From Thermococcus stetteri (GTDB lineage: Archaea > Methanobacteriota_B > Thermococci > Thermococcales > Thermococcaceae): DNA of 64,000 nt. The position numbers were made by a program, and so were the translations under genes. This document shows, piece after piece, positions 1 through 7,953 of this stretch; within the stretch, counting starts at the first letter, position 1, and each line of letters starts with the position of its first letter. The stretch spans positions 310,001-374,000 of the forward strand of contig NZ_JAGGKB010000002.1 in assembly GCF_017873335.1 (NCBI RefSeq), written 5' to 3'. Under the pieces are notes generated by a model, which ran no database searches, had not been told where the DNA came from, and saw only the letters and a list, made by a program, of their open reading frames with translations.

Positions 1-985
1 AGGTCATGACATAAACTGGAGTTTTGCTCCAGTGGAAGAGGATGTAGTGGGTTCCAGCGTAGGGGAGCATAACTCCAATTGTGTGGAGGCCGGGTGCAAG
101 GTTCTCGGGAAGCGGGAACGGTTCCCTCTTGCGGAGCGTTATTATCGGCCGCCTGTACGAGGTCAGCTCCTCCTCTTCCTCCGGGCTCACATAGGCAAAG
201 CTCTTTACAGTCTCGAGGTCTTTGGCCATTATCGCGAAGGGCTTCTGTGGCCTGAAGGTTCTCTTCCTCAGCTCGGCCACCACATCTTCCCTCGTGGCGT
301 CGCATGCCAAGTGTATCCCGCCGATTCCTTTGATGGCCACGATGTAGCCCTTGTCTATGAGCTCGGCCGCTTTCCTGAGCGGGTCGCCGTATATCTCCCG
401 CCCGTCGCTGGTATAGAGCCTGTATGAAGGCCCGCAGACGGGACAGGCTATCGGCTCGGCATGATAGCGCCGGTTGAGTGGATCCTCGTACTCGCTCCGG
501 CAGAAGTCGCACATCGGGAACTCTTTCATCGTGGTGTTCTCCCTATCGTACGGGAGGTCTTCTATTATGGTAAACCTCGGCCCGCAGTTGGTGCAGACTA
601 TGAAGGGATACATGTAGCGCTTGTTCGTGGGGTCGAACAGCTCCCTCAGACAGTCGTCGCATATCGCTATGTCCGGGGGGATTATTGAATCGCCGCCCTT
701 GCCTCCCTTAGAGCTTCTCTCGATGTAGAAACGGTCAAAACCCTGAGGGGGTATTTCCCTTTTCTCGATCCGGTCTATCCTCGCCAGGGGAGGCTTCTTC
801 CTGTTGAGGTCGTGAAGAAAAGCCTCCACATCCTCCTCCCTGCCCTCAACCACTATCTCCACGCCCGCATCGCCGAGGTTCTTGACGTAACCCTTTAGAT
901 TGTGCTCGTGGGCTATCCTGTAGACGAAGGGGCGAAAACCGACGGCCTGGACGATTCCCTGAACGTGAAGATGATAAGCCTTCAT
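1..985 (-). CDS. hypF: Carbamoyltransferase HypF, copy 1 (5' part; runs off the window)
   Basis: HypF transfers a carbamoyl group from carbamoyl phosphate to HypE, the first step in making the CN ligands of the [NiFe]-hydrogenase active site. ATG at 983-985 begins MKAYHLHVQG with GGTGAGG just upstream. In order one sees the acylphosphatase-like domain (VQAVGFRPFVYR), the paired CxxC zinc-finger region (CTNCGPRF, CDFC, CPVCGPSY) and the start of the YrdC-like domain (KGIGGIHLACDATRED). The frame is open to base 1, so about 328 residues are visible and the Kae1-like part lies outside. It is closely similar to the copy at 35.4-37.7 kb but with many silent differences. Unlike that copy it is intact across the CEDCLRELFDP region. 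Confidence 0.93.
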   Translation of the reverse strand, partial: MKAYHLHVQGIVQAVGFRPFVYRIAHEHNLKGYVKNLGDAGVEIVVEGREEDVEAFLHDLNRKKPPLARIDRIEKREIPPQGFDRFYIERSSKGGKGGDSIIPPDIAICDDCLRELFDPTNKRYMYPFIVCTNCGPRFTIIEDLPYDRENTTMKEFPMCDFCRSEYEDPLNRRYHAEPIACPVCGPSYRLYTSDGREIYGDPLRKAAELIDKGYIVAIKGIGGIHLACDATREDVVAELRKRTFRPQKPFAIMAKDLETVKSFAYVSPEEEEELTSYRRPIITLRKREPFPLPENLAPGLHTIGVMLPYAGTHYILFHWSKTPVYVMT

Positions 986-1015
986 ACCCTCACCAAAGCC
1001 CTTTTGATGTTCTGG

Positions 1016-1068
1016 GCCTTTATACCTTTCCAAAACCAAAAGTTGAAAACTGTAATGGAGTTTTAAAC
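1016..1068 (-). promoter_or_regulatory. SurR-type operator and TATA box of hypF copy 1
   Basis: Read on the minus strand, GTTTTCAAC (1050-1042), a five-base spacer and GTT (1036-1034) match the extended SurR consensus GTTn3AACn5GTT known from Pyrococcus and Thermococcus hydrogenase promoters. A further GTTn3AAC lies at 1060-1068. The TATA box GGTATAAAG is at 1018-1026, about 30 bases before the start codon. An operator upstream of BRE/TATA is the activating position for SurR. Binding is inferred from the motif only. Confidence 0.65.
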
Positions 1069-1181
1069 CTTTGGTGCCCTATTGTCTGCTTCTGGACTAA
1101 CTACTAAAAGATGGTACCAGCGCAAGAGGACAAAATCAGAAGGAGAATTCTCCTCAAGAAGGAAAAAGAGATGTGAAGCCT

Positions 1182-1793
1182 TCAAGCGAAGGTAATGCTC
1201 CTGTCCTTGAGGGAGCGGTTAAGCAGGTCGGCGTGCTCGAGGGTAACCTGGTACTCGGCGATCTTCTCGAGCTTAACCTCCTCGCCGTCGAGGATTATCT
1301 TGTTAACGTAGACCTTGCCCTCGTCGAAGCCGACTGTGTAGACGAAGAGATCCTTCTTGCCGAGGTACTCCCTTACCTTCTCGTCCTTGAGGGCCTCGGC
1401 GAGTCCTCCTGCCGCGAATATCCTGACGTGGACGACAAAGGCTCCTGGAACGTCCTGCTCGGCGAACTGCCTGAGGGTCTCGACGAATATCTTCTTGGTC
1501 TCCTCTATCGGGGTCTCACCGCCGAACTGGAGCACTGTAACCTGTGGAGCGAACTCCTTGACGCGCTTGGCGATATCTGCCTCCTTACCGGCCTCGGCGA
1601 GGAAGTGGTAGGTAACTCCTCCGCTGAGGGTTATGAAGGTAGCCTCGGTCGCGGTGGCTATGCTTGAGCAGATTATGTTCCTGCTGGCAACGACGGCGAC
1701 CTTGTTGAGTCCAAGGTCCGCGAGTGCCTTCCCGACCAGCCTTCCCGTAAGGGCCCTAAGGTAGATCTCCTCCTCAAAGGTCGTCTTTGCCAT
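1182..1793 (-). CDS. Conserved hypothetical protein (~203 aa)
   Basis: The start is taken as the ATG at 1791-1793 (MAKTTFEEEI), because a strong GGAGGTG site sits just upstream. The product is soluble, without signal peptide or membrane segments, and has alternating hydrophobic strands (VAVVAS, VTVLQFGG, GAFVVHVRIFAAGG) that suggest an alpha/beta fold. I do not recognise the family. It lies on the same strand as hypF copy 1 with a roughly 200-base gap containing the hypF promoter, so it is probably a separate transcription unit. Proximity to ferritin and hypF hints at a metal or redox context, but no function can be assigned. Confidence 0.75.
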   Translation of the reverse strand: MAKTTFEEEIYLRALTGRLVGKALADLGLNKVAVVASRNIICSSIATATEATFITLSGGVTYHFLAEAGKEADIAKRVKEFAPQVTVLQFGGETPIEETKKIFVETLRQFAEQDVPGAFVVHVRIFAAGGLAEALKDEKVREYLGKKDLFVYTVGFDEGKVYVNKIILDGEEVKLEKIAEYQVTLEHADLLNRSLKDRSITFA

Positions 1794-2097
1794 TGGCACC
1801 ACCTCCTTTACACAACTATGGGAATTTGTTCTCGTTATTGTCTAATGAAGTTTGGAGAATATAACCTTTTCGGTTCTCCTAATGAACTTTTGTAAGCCAA
1901 ATTGACGGTTCTTTGTACAATCTACAAAGATAGCTGGAAAATCAAGTTTAAAATTGACAGATGTACATCACAAATGTGGAAAATTAGCATAGCGTCAATC
2001 ACTCGTGGTGATACCGTTCCAGGGCTGAAGATCCCAACGGCAGTTCGATGGGTAAACTTATAAAGTTTGAAAACAATAATGGAATGAGGTGATTGTA

Positions 2098-2622
2098 ATG
2101 CTGAGCGAAAGGATGCTCAAGGCACTGAACGAGCAGCTCAACAAGGAGCTGTTCTCGGCCTACTTCTACATGGGCGTAGCCGCCTACTTTAAGGACAAGG
2201 GGCTCGACGGTTTTGCAAAATGGATGGAGGCCCAGGCGGAAGAAGAGCTCGGGCACGCTCTGAAGTTCTACGACTACATCTTCGACAGAGGTGGAAAGGT
2301 TGAGCTCGAGAGGATTGAAAAGCCCAAACAGGAGTTTGAGAGCCCGCTGAAGGCCTTCGAGGCAGTTTACCTCCACGAGGTCGGGGTTACCCAGTCGATC
2401 TTTAAGATCGTCGAGCTTGCTCAGGAGGAGAAGGATCACGCTACCTACCAGTTCCTCCAGTGGTTCGTGGAGGAGCAGGTCGAGGAGGAGGCCAGCACGA
2501 AGGCGATAGTCGACAAGCTCAAGATAATCGGCGACCATCCCAACGGCCTCTTCATGCTTGACAGAGAGCTTGGGGCTAAGGCGCCGAAGCTGAGGGCATT
2601 GCTCGCACAGGGAGGGGAATGA
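2098..2622 (+). CDS. ftn: Ferritin
   Basis: A ferritin-like diiron protein of 174 residues for iron oxidation and storage. It shows the four-helix pattern and ferroxidase-type acidic and His residues: [17 protein letters not shown] near the N-terminus, then [37 protein letters not shown] and [16 protein letters not shown] 2098 is preferred over the in-frame GTG at 2089, because GAGGTGA at 2085-2091 is correctly spaced for it. A TATA-like ACTTATAAAG lies at 2057-2066. Iron storage next to heme and oxidase genes fits an oxygen-handling region. A T-rich stretch follows the stop. Confidence 0.92.
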   Translation: MLSERMLKALNEQLNKELFSAYFYMGVAAYFKDKGLDGFAKWMEAQAEEELGHALKFYDYIFDRGGKVELERIEKPKQEFESPLKAFEAVYLHEVGVTQSIFKIVELAQEEKDHATYQFLQWFVEEQVEEEASTKAIVDKLKIIGDHPNGLFMLDRELGAKAPKLRALLAQGGE

Positions 2623-2627
2623 TCTTA

Positions 2628-2652
2628 TCTTCTTCTTTTTGACTTCTTTGAT
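2628..2652 (+). terminator. T-rich stretch after the ferritin gene
   Basis: Directly after the ferritin stop the plus strand is pyrimidine-rich, with several T runs over about 25 bases. Oligo-T stretches without hairpins are the usual archaeal intrinsic terminator, so this may end the ferritin transcript before the SDR gene. Confidence 0.35.
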
Positions 2653-2694
2653 CTGACGTTATGATTGGTCAAGCTGGAACTCATGGTGTCTCCC

Positions 2695-3489
2695 ATGATG
2701 GTGATCCTCACCGGAGGAACGGGCTTCATTGGAAGCTTTCTGAGGGAAGAACTGCTCGGGAGAGGGCACGAGGTAGTGGTTCCCACGAGGAGAGGCGTTA
2801 GCATTCCAGGCGTTAAAACCGTTAGGGTCAGCGGGGAGCCGGAGGAATACGGGAGGCTCGTTGGAGAGCTCAATCCAGACGTCGTGATAAACCTCATCGG
2901 CGTCCTTAAGGGGGACTACCACAAGGCCCACGCAGAGATCCCGCGGGAAATAGCTAAGGCCTGTTCCTCATGCAGGTTAATCCAGATGAGCGCCCTCGGT
3001 GCCGACGAGGACTCTGTGGTTCCCTATTTCAAGACGAAAGCCCTCGGAGAGAAGGAAGCGAAGAAAGCGGAGAGCTACGCTATCGTCAGGCCTTCTCTCG
3101 TCCTCGGACCGGGCCAGAGGCTCTTCCGAGACGCCCTTAAGTGGAGGGTTTTCCCAAAGCTCAAAACTCCCGTCCAGCCGATAGACGTGAGGGACCTTGT
3201 AAAGATCATCGCAGACCTCCTCGAGAGGGATGAGAACCTTGAGGTGAACCTCTGCGGAGAAGAGATAGTCCCTCTCGGGCAGCTCGTTCGGGAAGTTGTC
3301 TCGCTGGCTGGAAAGAGGATACTCCTCTTCCCAGTTCCAGAAAGCTTTCTCCGCTTCGCCGGAAAGCTCAACCCGGCAGTTCTTATGGCACTCAAGCCAA
3401 ACATCTGCGAGAGGAACGACGCGCTTTCCTTCCTTGAGCTCACACCTCTTGAGGAGTCAATACGCTGGACCGCGGAGGGGTTGCGGTGA
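2695..3489 (+). CDS. NAD(P)-binding SDR, NDUFA9/complex-I-associated type
   Basis: An atypical short-chain dehydrogenase of about 264 residues with the N-terminal Rossmann motif TGGTGFIGSFL, the NLIGV strand, a YFKTKALGEKEAK helix where the catalytic Tyr/Lys would sit, and VRPSLVLGPGQRLF. The start is uncertain: ATG at 2695 or 2698 places MVILTGGTG at the expected position, while upstream in-frame starts add an unneeded extension. Its stop overlaps the GTG start of the following methyltransferase, so the two are probably co-transcribed. Members of this clade act on quinones, isoprenoids or nucleotide sugars, or are structural NAD(P)H binders. A role in quinone or lipid modification is only inferred from neighbours. 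Confidence 0.8.
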   Translation: MMVILTGGTGFIGSFLREELLGRGHEVVVPTRRGVSIPGVKTVRVSGEPEEYGRLVGELNPDVVINLIGVLKGDYHKAHAEIPREIAKACSSCRLIQMSALGADEDSVVPYFKTKALGEKEAKKAESYAIVRPSLVLGPGQRLFRDALKWRVFPKLKTPVQPIDVRDLVKIIADLLERDENLEVNLCGEEIVPLGQLVREVVSLAGKRILLFPVPESFLRFAGKLNPAVLMALKPNICERNDALSFLELTPLEESIRWTAEGLR

Positions 3490-4121
3490 GGTACGATATA
3501 ACGAGCTACATCTACGAGCCGGTAAACACGCTTCTCGAAGTCCCTACTGGAATACGAAAGGCAAGAAAAGAGCTGGTCAAGAAGGCCAAGGGCAGGGTAA
3601 TCGAGCTGGGAGTCGGAACTGGCTTAAACCTCCCGCTTTATCCTGAGGGCGTTGAGGTCGTTGGAATCGACGTCAGCGAGAAGATGCTCGAAAAGGCCAT
3701 GAAGAAGCGCTCAAAGGCAAGGGTCTCACTGATGAAGGCAGATGCAAGGAACCTTCCTTTTCCCGATGGCTCCTTTGACACCGCAGTCTCAACATTCTTC
3801 CTCTGCGTCGTCCCCGAGAAGGAGAAGGTTATTGAAGAGATTCGGAGGGTTCTCAAGCCCGACGGCTTCCTCTTGGCAATGGAGTGCTCATCTCCAGATA
3901 ATCTCATTTTCAGGGCTTTTCTGAACGCTCTAAGCTCGATAACGAGCAGACTGACGGGAACGGACTTCAGGATCAACATTAGAGAACTCCTGGAAAAGAA
4001 CGGTTTCTCAGTCGTTGAAGAGAGGAAGCTCGTGAACGGAGCTGTGAGGATCTTAACGGTCCTTCCTGAGAAGGAGCAGGAACGCAATTCTGGGAAAGAA
4101 CCATCGGGCCTTCAAGGTTGA
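3486..4121 (+). CDS. Class I SAM-dependent methyltransferase (UbiE/Methyltransf_11-like)
   Basis: A 211-residue SAM methyltransferase starting with GTG at 3486 and overlapping the SDR stop by four bases. SAM motifs are visible: VIELGVGTGLNLPLYP (motif I), VVGIDVSEKML, LMKADARNLPFPDGSFDTAVSTF and EIRRVLKPDGFLLAMEC. The last 69 bases overlap the 3' end of the convergent UbiE gene, so part of the C-terminus (charged, PEKEQERNSGKEPS) is read antisense to it. The substrate is unknown. Given two methyltransferases beside UbiA/UbiD, one may be a second quinone or lipid methylase. Confidence 0.82.
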   Translation: MRYDITSYIYEPVNTLLEVPTGIRKARKELVKKAKGRVIELGVGTGLNLPLYPEGVEVVGIDVSEKMLEKAMKKRSKARVSLMKADARNLPFPDGSFDTAVSTFFLCVVPEKEKVIEEIRRVLKPDGFLLAMECSSPDNLIFRAFLNALSSITSRLTGTDFRINIRELLEKNGFSVVEERKLVNGAVRILTVLPEKEQERNSGKEPSGLQG

Positions 4122-4745
4122 GAACCCGACCCTCTCGAACTCTTCAGCGAGCTCTTCTGGACCGGGAAACTTCTCTATTGATCTCACGAGGTAGGAATAT
4201 GCCTCTCCATAGCCCGTAACAAGTCTTCCGATGAGCGGGACTACCCCCTTAGTGTAGAACCAAGCAAGCCTTCCGAGGGTTGAGGGATTCCGGGAGAACT
4301 CCAGGACGGCCAGGACTCCCCCAGGTTTCAGCACCCTGTAAATCTCTTCTATTCCTTTCTTTCTGTTTGAGAAGTTTCTGACTCCAAATGCTACAGTTAC
4401 GAGGTCAAAGCTCCCATCCCCGAAGGGCATATCACCGGCAAAGCCGTGGAAGAGCCTCGCGAAGGGAACTTTTCTCTTGGCAACTTCAAGCATGTTCTCA
4501 CTGCAGTCCAGGCCGTAGAACTCGGCCTCGATACCTCTCTCGTCGAGCTTTTTCCTGAGGCAGAGGAGCATGTCCCCAGTTCCGCAGGCAACGTCTAAAA
4601 CGCTGATCTTACCCCCCTCTGGAGAAATTGCCTTCAGTGCTTCCTCGCAGGCCTTCCGCCTCCAGCAGCAATCGAGGTTGAGGCTTATCAGCCTGTTGGC
4701 GAGATCGTAGCGCTCGGCTATGCCGTTAAACAGCTCCCTTACCAA
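4053..4745 (-). CDS. ubiE: UbiE/MenG-type quinone C-methyltransferase
   Basis: Predicted SAM-dependent C-methyltransferase that would methylate the prenylated quinol ring, the last step of menaquinone- or ubiquinone-like synthesis. It has the UbiE entry VRELFNGIAERYDLANRLISLNLD, SAM motif VLDVACGTGDML, the family-typical DLVTVAFGVRNFSNRKKGIEEI and RVLKPGGVLAVLEFS. The start is taken as TTG 4743-4745, preceded by GAGGGGAAAGAG; earlier in-frame starts lie deep inside the ABC ATPase gene. It overlaps the ATPase stop by about 20 bases and is the last gene of the minus-strand run that begins at 14.9 kb. Confidence 0.85.
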   Translation of the reverse strand: MVRELFNGIAERYDLANRLISLNLDCCWRRKACEEALKAISPEGGKISVLDVACGTGDMLLCLRKKLDERGIEAEFYGLDCSENMLEVAKRKVPFARLFHGFAGDMPFGDGSFDLVTVAFGVRNFSNRKKGIEEIYRVLKPGGVLAVLEFSRNPSTLGRLAWFYTKGVVPLIGRLVTGYGEAYSYLVRSIEKFPGPEELAEEFERVGFSTLKARWFFPRIAFLLLLRKDR

Positions 4746-5364
4746 GCTCTTTCCCCTCGAGGACTTTCTTAACGGCCGCGGGCCTTCCCGAGAGGACGTA
4801 GACCCTGTCAGCGATCCTGAATAGCTCATCGAGCTGGTGGGAAACTATTAGGAACGCCTTCCCTTTTCCTTTCAGCTCCGAAACGAGAGCTAGCAACGCC
4901 TTAATCGAAGCGGTATCGAGGCCGGTGAAGGGCTCATCGAGAACCGTAACGTCAGCGTCCATTAGAATCGCCCTCAAGATGGCCGCCTTTCTCCTGTTGC
5001 CGCCGCTCACCTCCTTCGGATAGAGGTCGAGGTAGGGCCTGAGGCCAAGCCTCTCCGCCAGCTCTTCCGGTGAGCACTCCTTCCCCCTGAACTTCAGCGG
5101 GAGGCAGACGTTGTCCCTTACCCTCTTCCAGGGAAGGAGATAATCTTCCTGGTAGGCGACGGCTAGAGTTCCCTTTAAGATCACTTCACCGGAATCTGGC
5201 TTTTCAACCCCTGCGATTATCTTCACGAGGGTGCTCTTTCCCGTCCCGTTTGGCCCGACTATCCCGACGACCTCACCCTTTCTAACCTCAAGGCTTATTC
5301 CGCCGAGTATCGGCTCACCGAAGGACTTTCTGAGGTTCTTCACCAGTACCAGCGCCTCACCCAC
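4726..5364 (-). CDS. ABC transporter ATPase (SsuB/TauB/nitrate type)
   Basis: ATP-binding subunit of a small-molecule importer, 212 residues. It shows Walker A GPNGTGKST, a Q-loop region (AVAYQEDYLLPWKRV), signature VSGGNRRKAAILRA, Walker B VTVLDEPFTGLD and switch His in IVSHQLDEL. It overlaps the permease by about 25 bases and the UbiE gene at its 3' end. The VAYQEDYLLPWKRVRDNV stretch is characteristic of the nitrate/sulfonate/taurine subfamily. Together with the permease and lipoprotein at 5.3-7.0 kb it forms one importer embedded between quinone-biosynthesis genes. Confidence 0.9.
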   Translation of the reverse strand: MGEALVLVKNLRKSFGEPILGGISLEVRKGEVVGIVGPNGTGKSTLVKIIAGVEKPDSGEVILKGTLAVAYQEDYLLPWKRVRDNVCLPLKFRGKECSPEELAERLGLRPYLDLYPKEVSGGNRRKAAILRAILMDADVTVLDEPFTGLDTASIKALLALVSELKGKGKAFLIVSHQLDELFRIADRVYVLSGRPAAVKKVLEGKELGKGAV

Positions 5365-6071
5365 ACCTCAAGCCTCCTCAGGATTAGCTGGTCAAGGGTT
5401 ACCATCAGGACTATCAGGAGAAGCGCCCACGCGAAGACACCTTCTCTGATTCCCAAATCGTAGGAGTAGACGAGCTGGTAGCCTATTCCCCCTGCTGAAC
5501 CAAAGGCTTCCGCCACGACGCTTATCCTTAGGGCTATTCCAAGGGCCACCCTGCTCGCCGAGACCATCTCAGGAAGGGTTCCAGGAACGATGAAGTGCCA
5601 GTAGAGCTGAAGCCTTGAGGGCTTCGCTAAAACGACCAGCGGTCTGTACTTTTCAAGGAGATTCTCACTCGAGCTTATTCCGGCCGAGAGGAGCGCAGGA
5701 AAGGCCGCCATCGCCGTGACGAGGATTGGAGCTATTGGACTCGTAACCCCGAATATCATGATGAAGATTATCGTCCAGACGAGGACTGAAACGCTCTGGA
5801 GGAAGACGTTTAGGGCCGAGAAGAAGGCCTTGAACTCATTGGAGTAGAGCGACAGGAGTATGGAAAGCCCCACGAGGGCAAAAGCAATGAGAAAACCGGC
5901 AAAGCTGTGGTAGAAGGTTAAAATTGTGGCGTTCAGAACTTCGGCCGTGCCGACGAGGGAGTAAAAGGTGAGAGTTTCACCTATTCCCGGAATTAAGGTT
6001 GGATAGAGCCTTGCCAGGAGAACCCATAAAGCCAGTGCAAAAATAAAGAGGTAGAGCCAGCCACGCCTCAT
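5340..6071 (-). CDS. ABC transporter permease (SsuC/TauC type)
   Basis: An integral membrane permease of 243 residues with about six hydrophobic segments, starting near LYLFIFALALWVLLARL. The BPD-type EAA-like coupling loop is visible around KPSRLQLYWHFIVPGTLPEM and SRVALGIALRISVVAEA. It lies three bases after the binding protein and overlaps the ATPase gene, so the three are translationally linked. The subfamily imports sulfonates, nitrate, pyrimidines or aromatic acids; the substrate cannot be read from the sequence. Confidence 0.88.
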   Translation of the reverse strand: MRRGWLYLFIFALALWVLLARLYPTLIPGIGETLTFYSLVGTAEVLNATILTFYHSFAGFLIAFALVGLSILLSLYSNEFKAFFSALNVFLQSVSVLVWTIIFIMIFGVTSPIAPILVTAMAAFPALLSAGISSSENLLEKYRPLVVLAKPSRLQLYWHFIVPGTLPEMVSASRVALGIALRISVVAEAFGSAGGIGYQLVYSYDLGIREGVFAWALLLIVLMVTLDQLILRRLEVWVRRWYW

Positions 6072-6074
6072 CCT

Positions 6075-7043
6075 TCAGCCCCTGTAGAAGATGTCCAGGT
6101 TTGACGGGTCCTTTTCGAGGTAGCCCCCGAGGTAAGCGAGCTTCCACTCGGACTTTATCCCCCTTATGAGTTCGTCGTTGAGGCCCTCGTCGTTGATCTC
6201 TGTCCTGTCGTAGAGTATATCGAGGGTCTTGGCATCGAGGTGGTAGAGGTCTCCGAGTATCTTCTTCGTCTCATCGGCGTTCTCCTTCCAGAACTTCGCG
6301 CTCTCCTCCTGGGCCCTCACGAAGGCCTTCACGAGCTCTGGGTGCTCATCGGCGAAGTCCTTCCTGACGACCCACACGAGCATTACTGGGTCTCCTTCAA
6401 CGATGCCCCTCTCCTCAGCCTCATCCCAGAGGTCCTCGAAGGTCGCTATGACGCTCACGTTGCCGGCTATGAGCTCACTCACTATCGGCTCCCAGATGAC
6501 GACGGCGTCAACGTCCTTAAGCGAGTCCTTTATCGAGCCGGGCGGGACGTTGACAACTTCGTAGTCCTCTGGAGTTATGTTGTAGAGAACCTTCATGTAG
6601 GCCTGGAAGAGCTTGAAGGTTCCCGACGCGACAACGGCCCCTATCTTCTTGCCCCTGAGGTCTTCTGGCTTCATCTCCTCCTTCCCGAGTATCGCCTGGT
6701 TCTGCATCATGTCAACGGCCACTATCTCTATTCCTGCTCTGCCCTGGGCCAGCTTTGCCGCCATCTCGGCTGGAATGACGGCGAAGTCCGTCTCGCCCTT
6801 CGCGAGAGCCGCGATTATGTCCGGTGTCTTCCCGAGCCTGAGGGCCTGAACCTTAAACCTGTTCTCCCTGTCGAAGCCCTTGGCCTCCATGATGTCGAGG
6901 GTGCTTATCCCACCCATGAGAGTAGCTGCCTTCACTGTGGGAAGCTCGGTTGTCGTGCTCGTTGATGCCTTCTCGTTCGAGCCTATGCACCCGGCAGTAA
7001 GGGCAATCATTCCCACAAGCAGCAGGGCGAGCCACTTCCTCAT
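6075..7043 (-). CDS. NMT1/SsuA-like ABC substrate-binding lipoprotein
   Basis: A 322-residue exported binding protein. It has an N-terminal signal peptide with a lipobox-like LTAGC at about residues 16-20, a Ser/Thr-rich linker, and then a type II periplasmic-binding fold (AATLMGGISTLDIMEAKG; TDFAVIPAEMAAKLAQG; DLRGKKIGAVVASGTFKLF; VDAVVIWEPIVSELI). This family binds sulfonates, nitrate, thiamine precursors or aromatic carboxylates. The gene begins immediately after the UbiA gene, and the importer genes plus UbiE follow. That placement suggests, as inference only, uptake of a precursor for the UbiD/UbiA/UbiE pathway, for example an aromatic acid. Confidence 0.88.
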   Translation of the reverse strand: MRKWLALLLVGMIALTAGCIGSNEKASTSTTTELPTVKAATLMGGISTLDIMEAKGFDRENRFKVQALRLGKTPDIIAALAKGETDFAVIPAEMAAKLAQGRAGIEIVAVDMMQNQAILGKEEMKPEDLRGKKIGAVVASGTFKLFQAYMKVLYNITPEDYEVVNVPPGSIKDSLKDVDAVVIWEPIVSELIAGNVSVIATFEDLWDEAEERGIVEGDPVMLVWVVRKDFADEHPELVKAFVRAQEESAKFWKENADETKKILGDLYHLDAKTLDILYDRTEINDEGLNDELIRGIKSEWKLAYLGGYLEKDPSNLDIFYRG

Positions 7044-7952
7044 TCAACCACCTCCGTAGAGCCTTATCAGGACGTCAGCTATGGCTGAGAGCGTGAGGAT
7101 CAGGCCTATTGGAATGTTGAGGTTGAACGCCTTTGGCACGTTCTCAAGGCCTCTCCAGACGATTAGGTTCTCGTAGAGAATGAGTGCGCTCCCGACCAGC
7201 CAGCCGATTAGGTAAACCCACCCGAGGCCGTAGAGCGGAAGGGCTAAACCAAAGAAGGCTATGGCAGTGAGGTGGAAGAGGAGCGCTATCTTCAGCGCCT
7301 TATTTATCCCAAACCTCGCTGGGATGCTCCCGACTCCGTGCTTAACGTCGAACTCATAGTCCATTATCGCGTAAATTGTGTCGAATCCAGCGACCCAGAA
7401 GAGGACGCCGAAGAAGAATGCCCAGGGAACTTTTTCGAGGAGAACCAGCAGGTTGGCTTCGTCTCCGCCAGCGGCTATCGTTCCGCCCGCAACGGCTAGG
7501 GCAAGGGTTAAACCAAGGTGAAGATGCGGAAAGCTGTGCTTCTTCTTCGCCCCAGAGTAGGTCATAGCTATTACCCAAGGAATCGGGCTTAGAACGGCAG
7601 TCCAGAAGTTGAGGAGAACCGCCGAGACGAAGTAGAGGCTCGAACCAACCACGACCAACCACCAGGCGTCGCTTACACTGACCAGGCCTTTAATCAGCGG
7701 CCTGTTCCAAGTCCTCCGGTTCTGGCTGTCTATGTCGAGGTCGGCGATGTTGTTGTAGGCCATAGCGGCCGTCCTGAGGCCGAGAAGGGCCAGGCTCATC
7801 CAGATTATCTCCCAGAGGGTAACCTTAAAGCCGCTCAGGAAGGCACCGACGTAGGCATAGGGCAGGCTGAAGAGGGTGTGCTCTATCCTGACCAGCCTCA
7901 TGAGGGCGTGAAACCTACTGGCTTTGCTGACCTGCCCCGGGTCGAAGGCCAT
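7044..7952 (-). CDS. ubiA: UbiA-family aromatic prenyltransferase (4-hydroxybenzoate polyprenyltransferase-like)
   Basis: Membrane prenyltransferase of 302 residues that attaches a polyprenyl chain to an aromatic acid. Both Asp-rich motifs are present: NNIADLDID followed by RRTWNRPLIKG, and DTIYAIMDYEFD followed by GVGSIPARFG. The second is typical of UbiA/MqnP rather than MenA or digeranylgeranylglyceryl-phosphate synthase. ATG 7950-7952 is chosen because GGTGAG precedes it; it begins one base after the UbiD stop. About eight or nine membrane helices are apparent. With UbiD, UbiE and the polyprenyl synthase at 21.8 kb this gives a nearly complete late quinone pathway. Confidence 0.88.
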   Translation of the reverse strand: MAFDPGQVSKASRFHALMRLVRIEHTLFSLPYAYVGAFLSGFKVTLWEIIWMSLALLGLRTAAMAYNNIADLDIDSQNRRTWNRPLIKGLVSVSDAWWLVVVGSSLYFVSAVLLNFWTAVLSPIPWVIAMTYSGAKKKHSFPHLHLGLTLALAVAGGTIAAGGDEANLLVLLEKVPWAFFFGVLFWVAGFDTIYAIMDYEFDVKHGVGSIPARFGINKALKIALLFHLTAIAFFGLALPLYGLGWVYLIGWLVGSALILYENLIVWRGLENVPKAFNLNIPIGLILTLSAIADVLIRLYGGG

Positions 7953-7953
7953 C

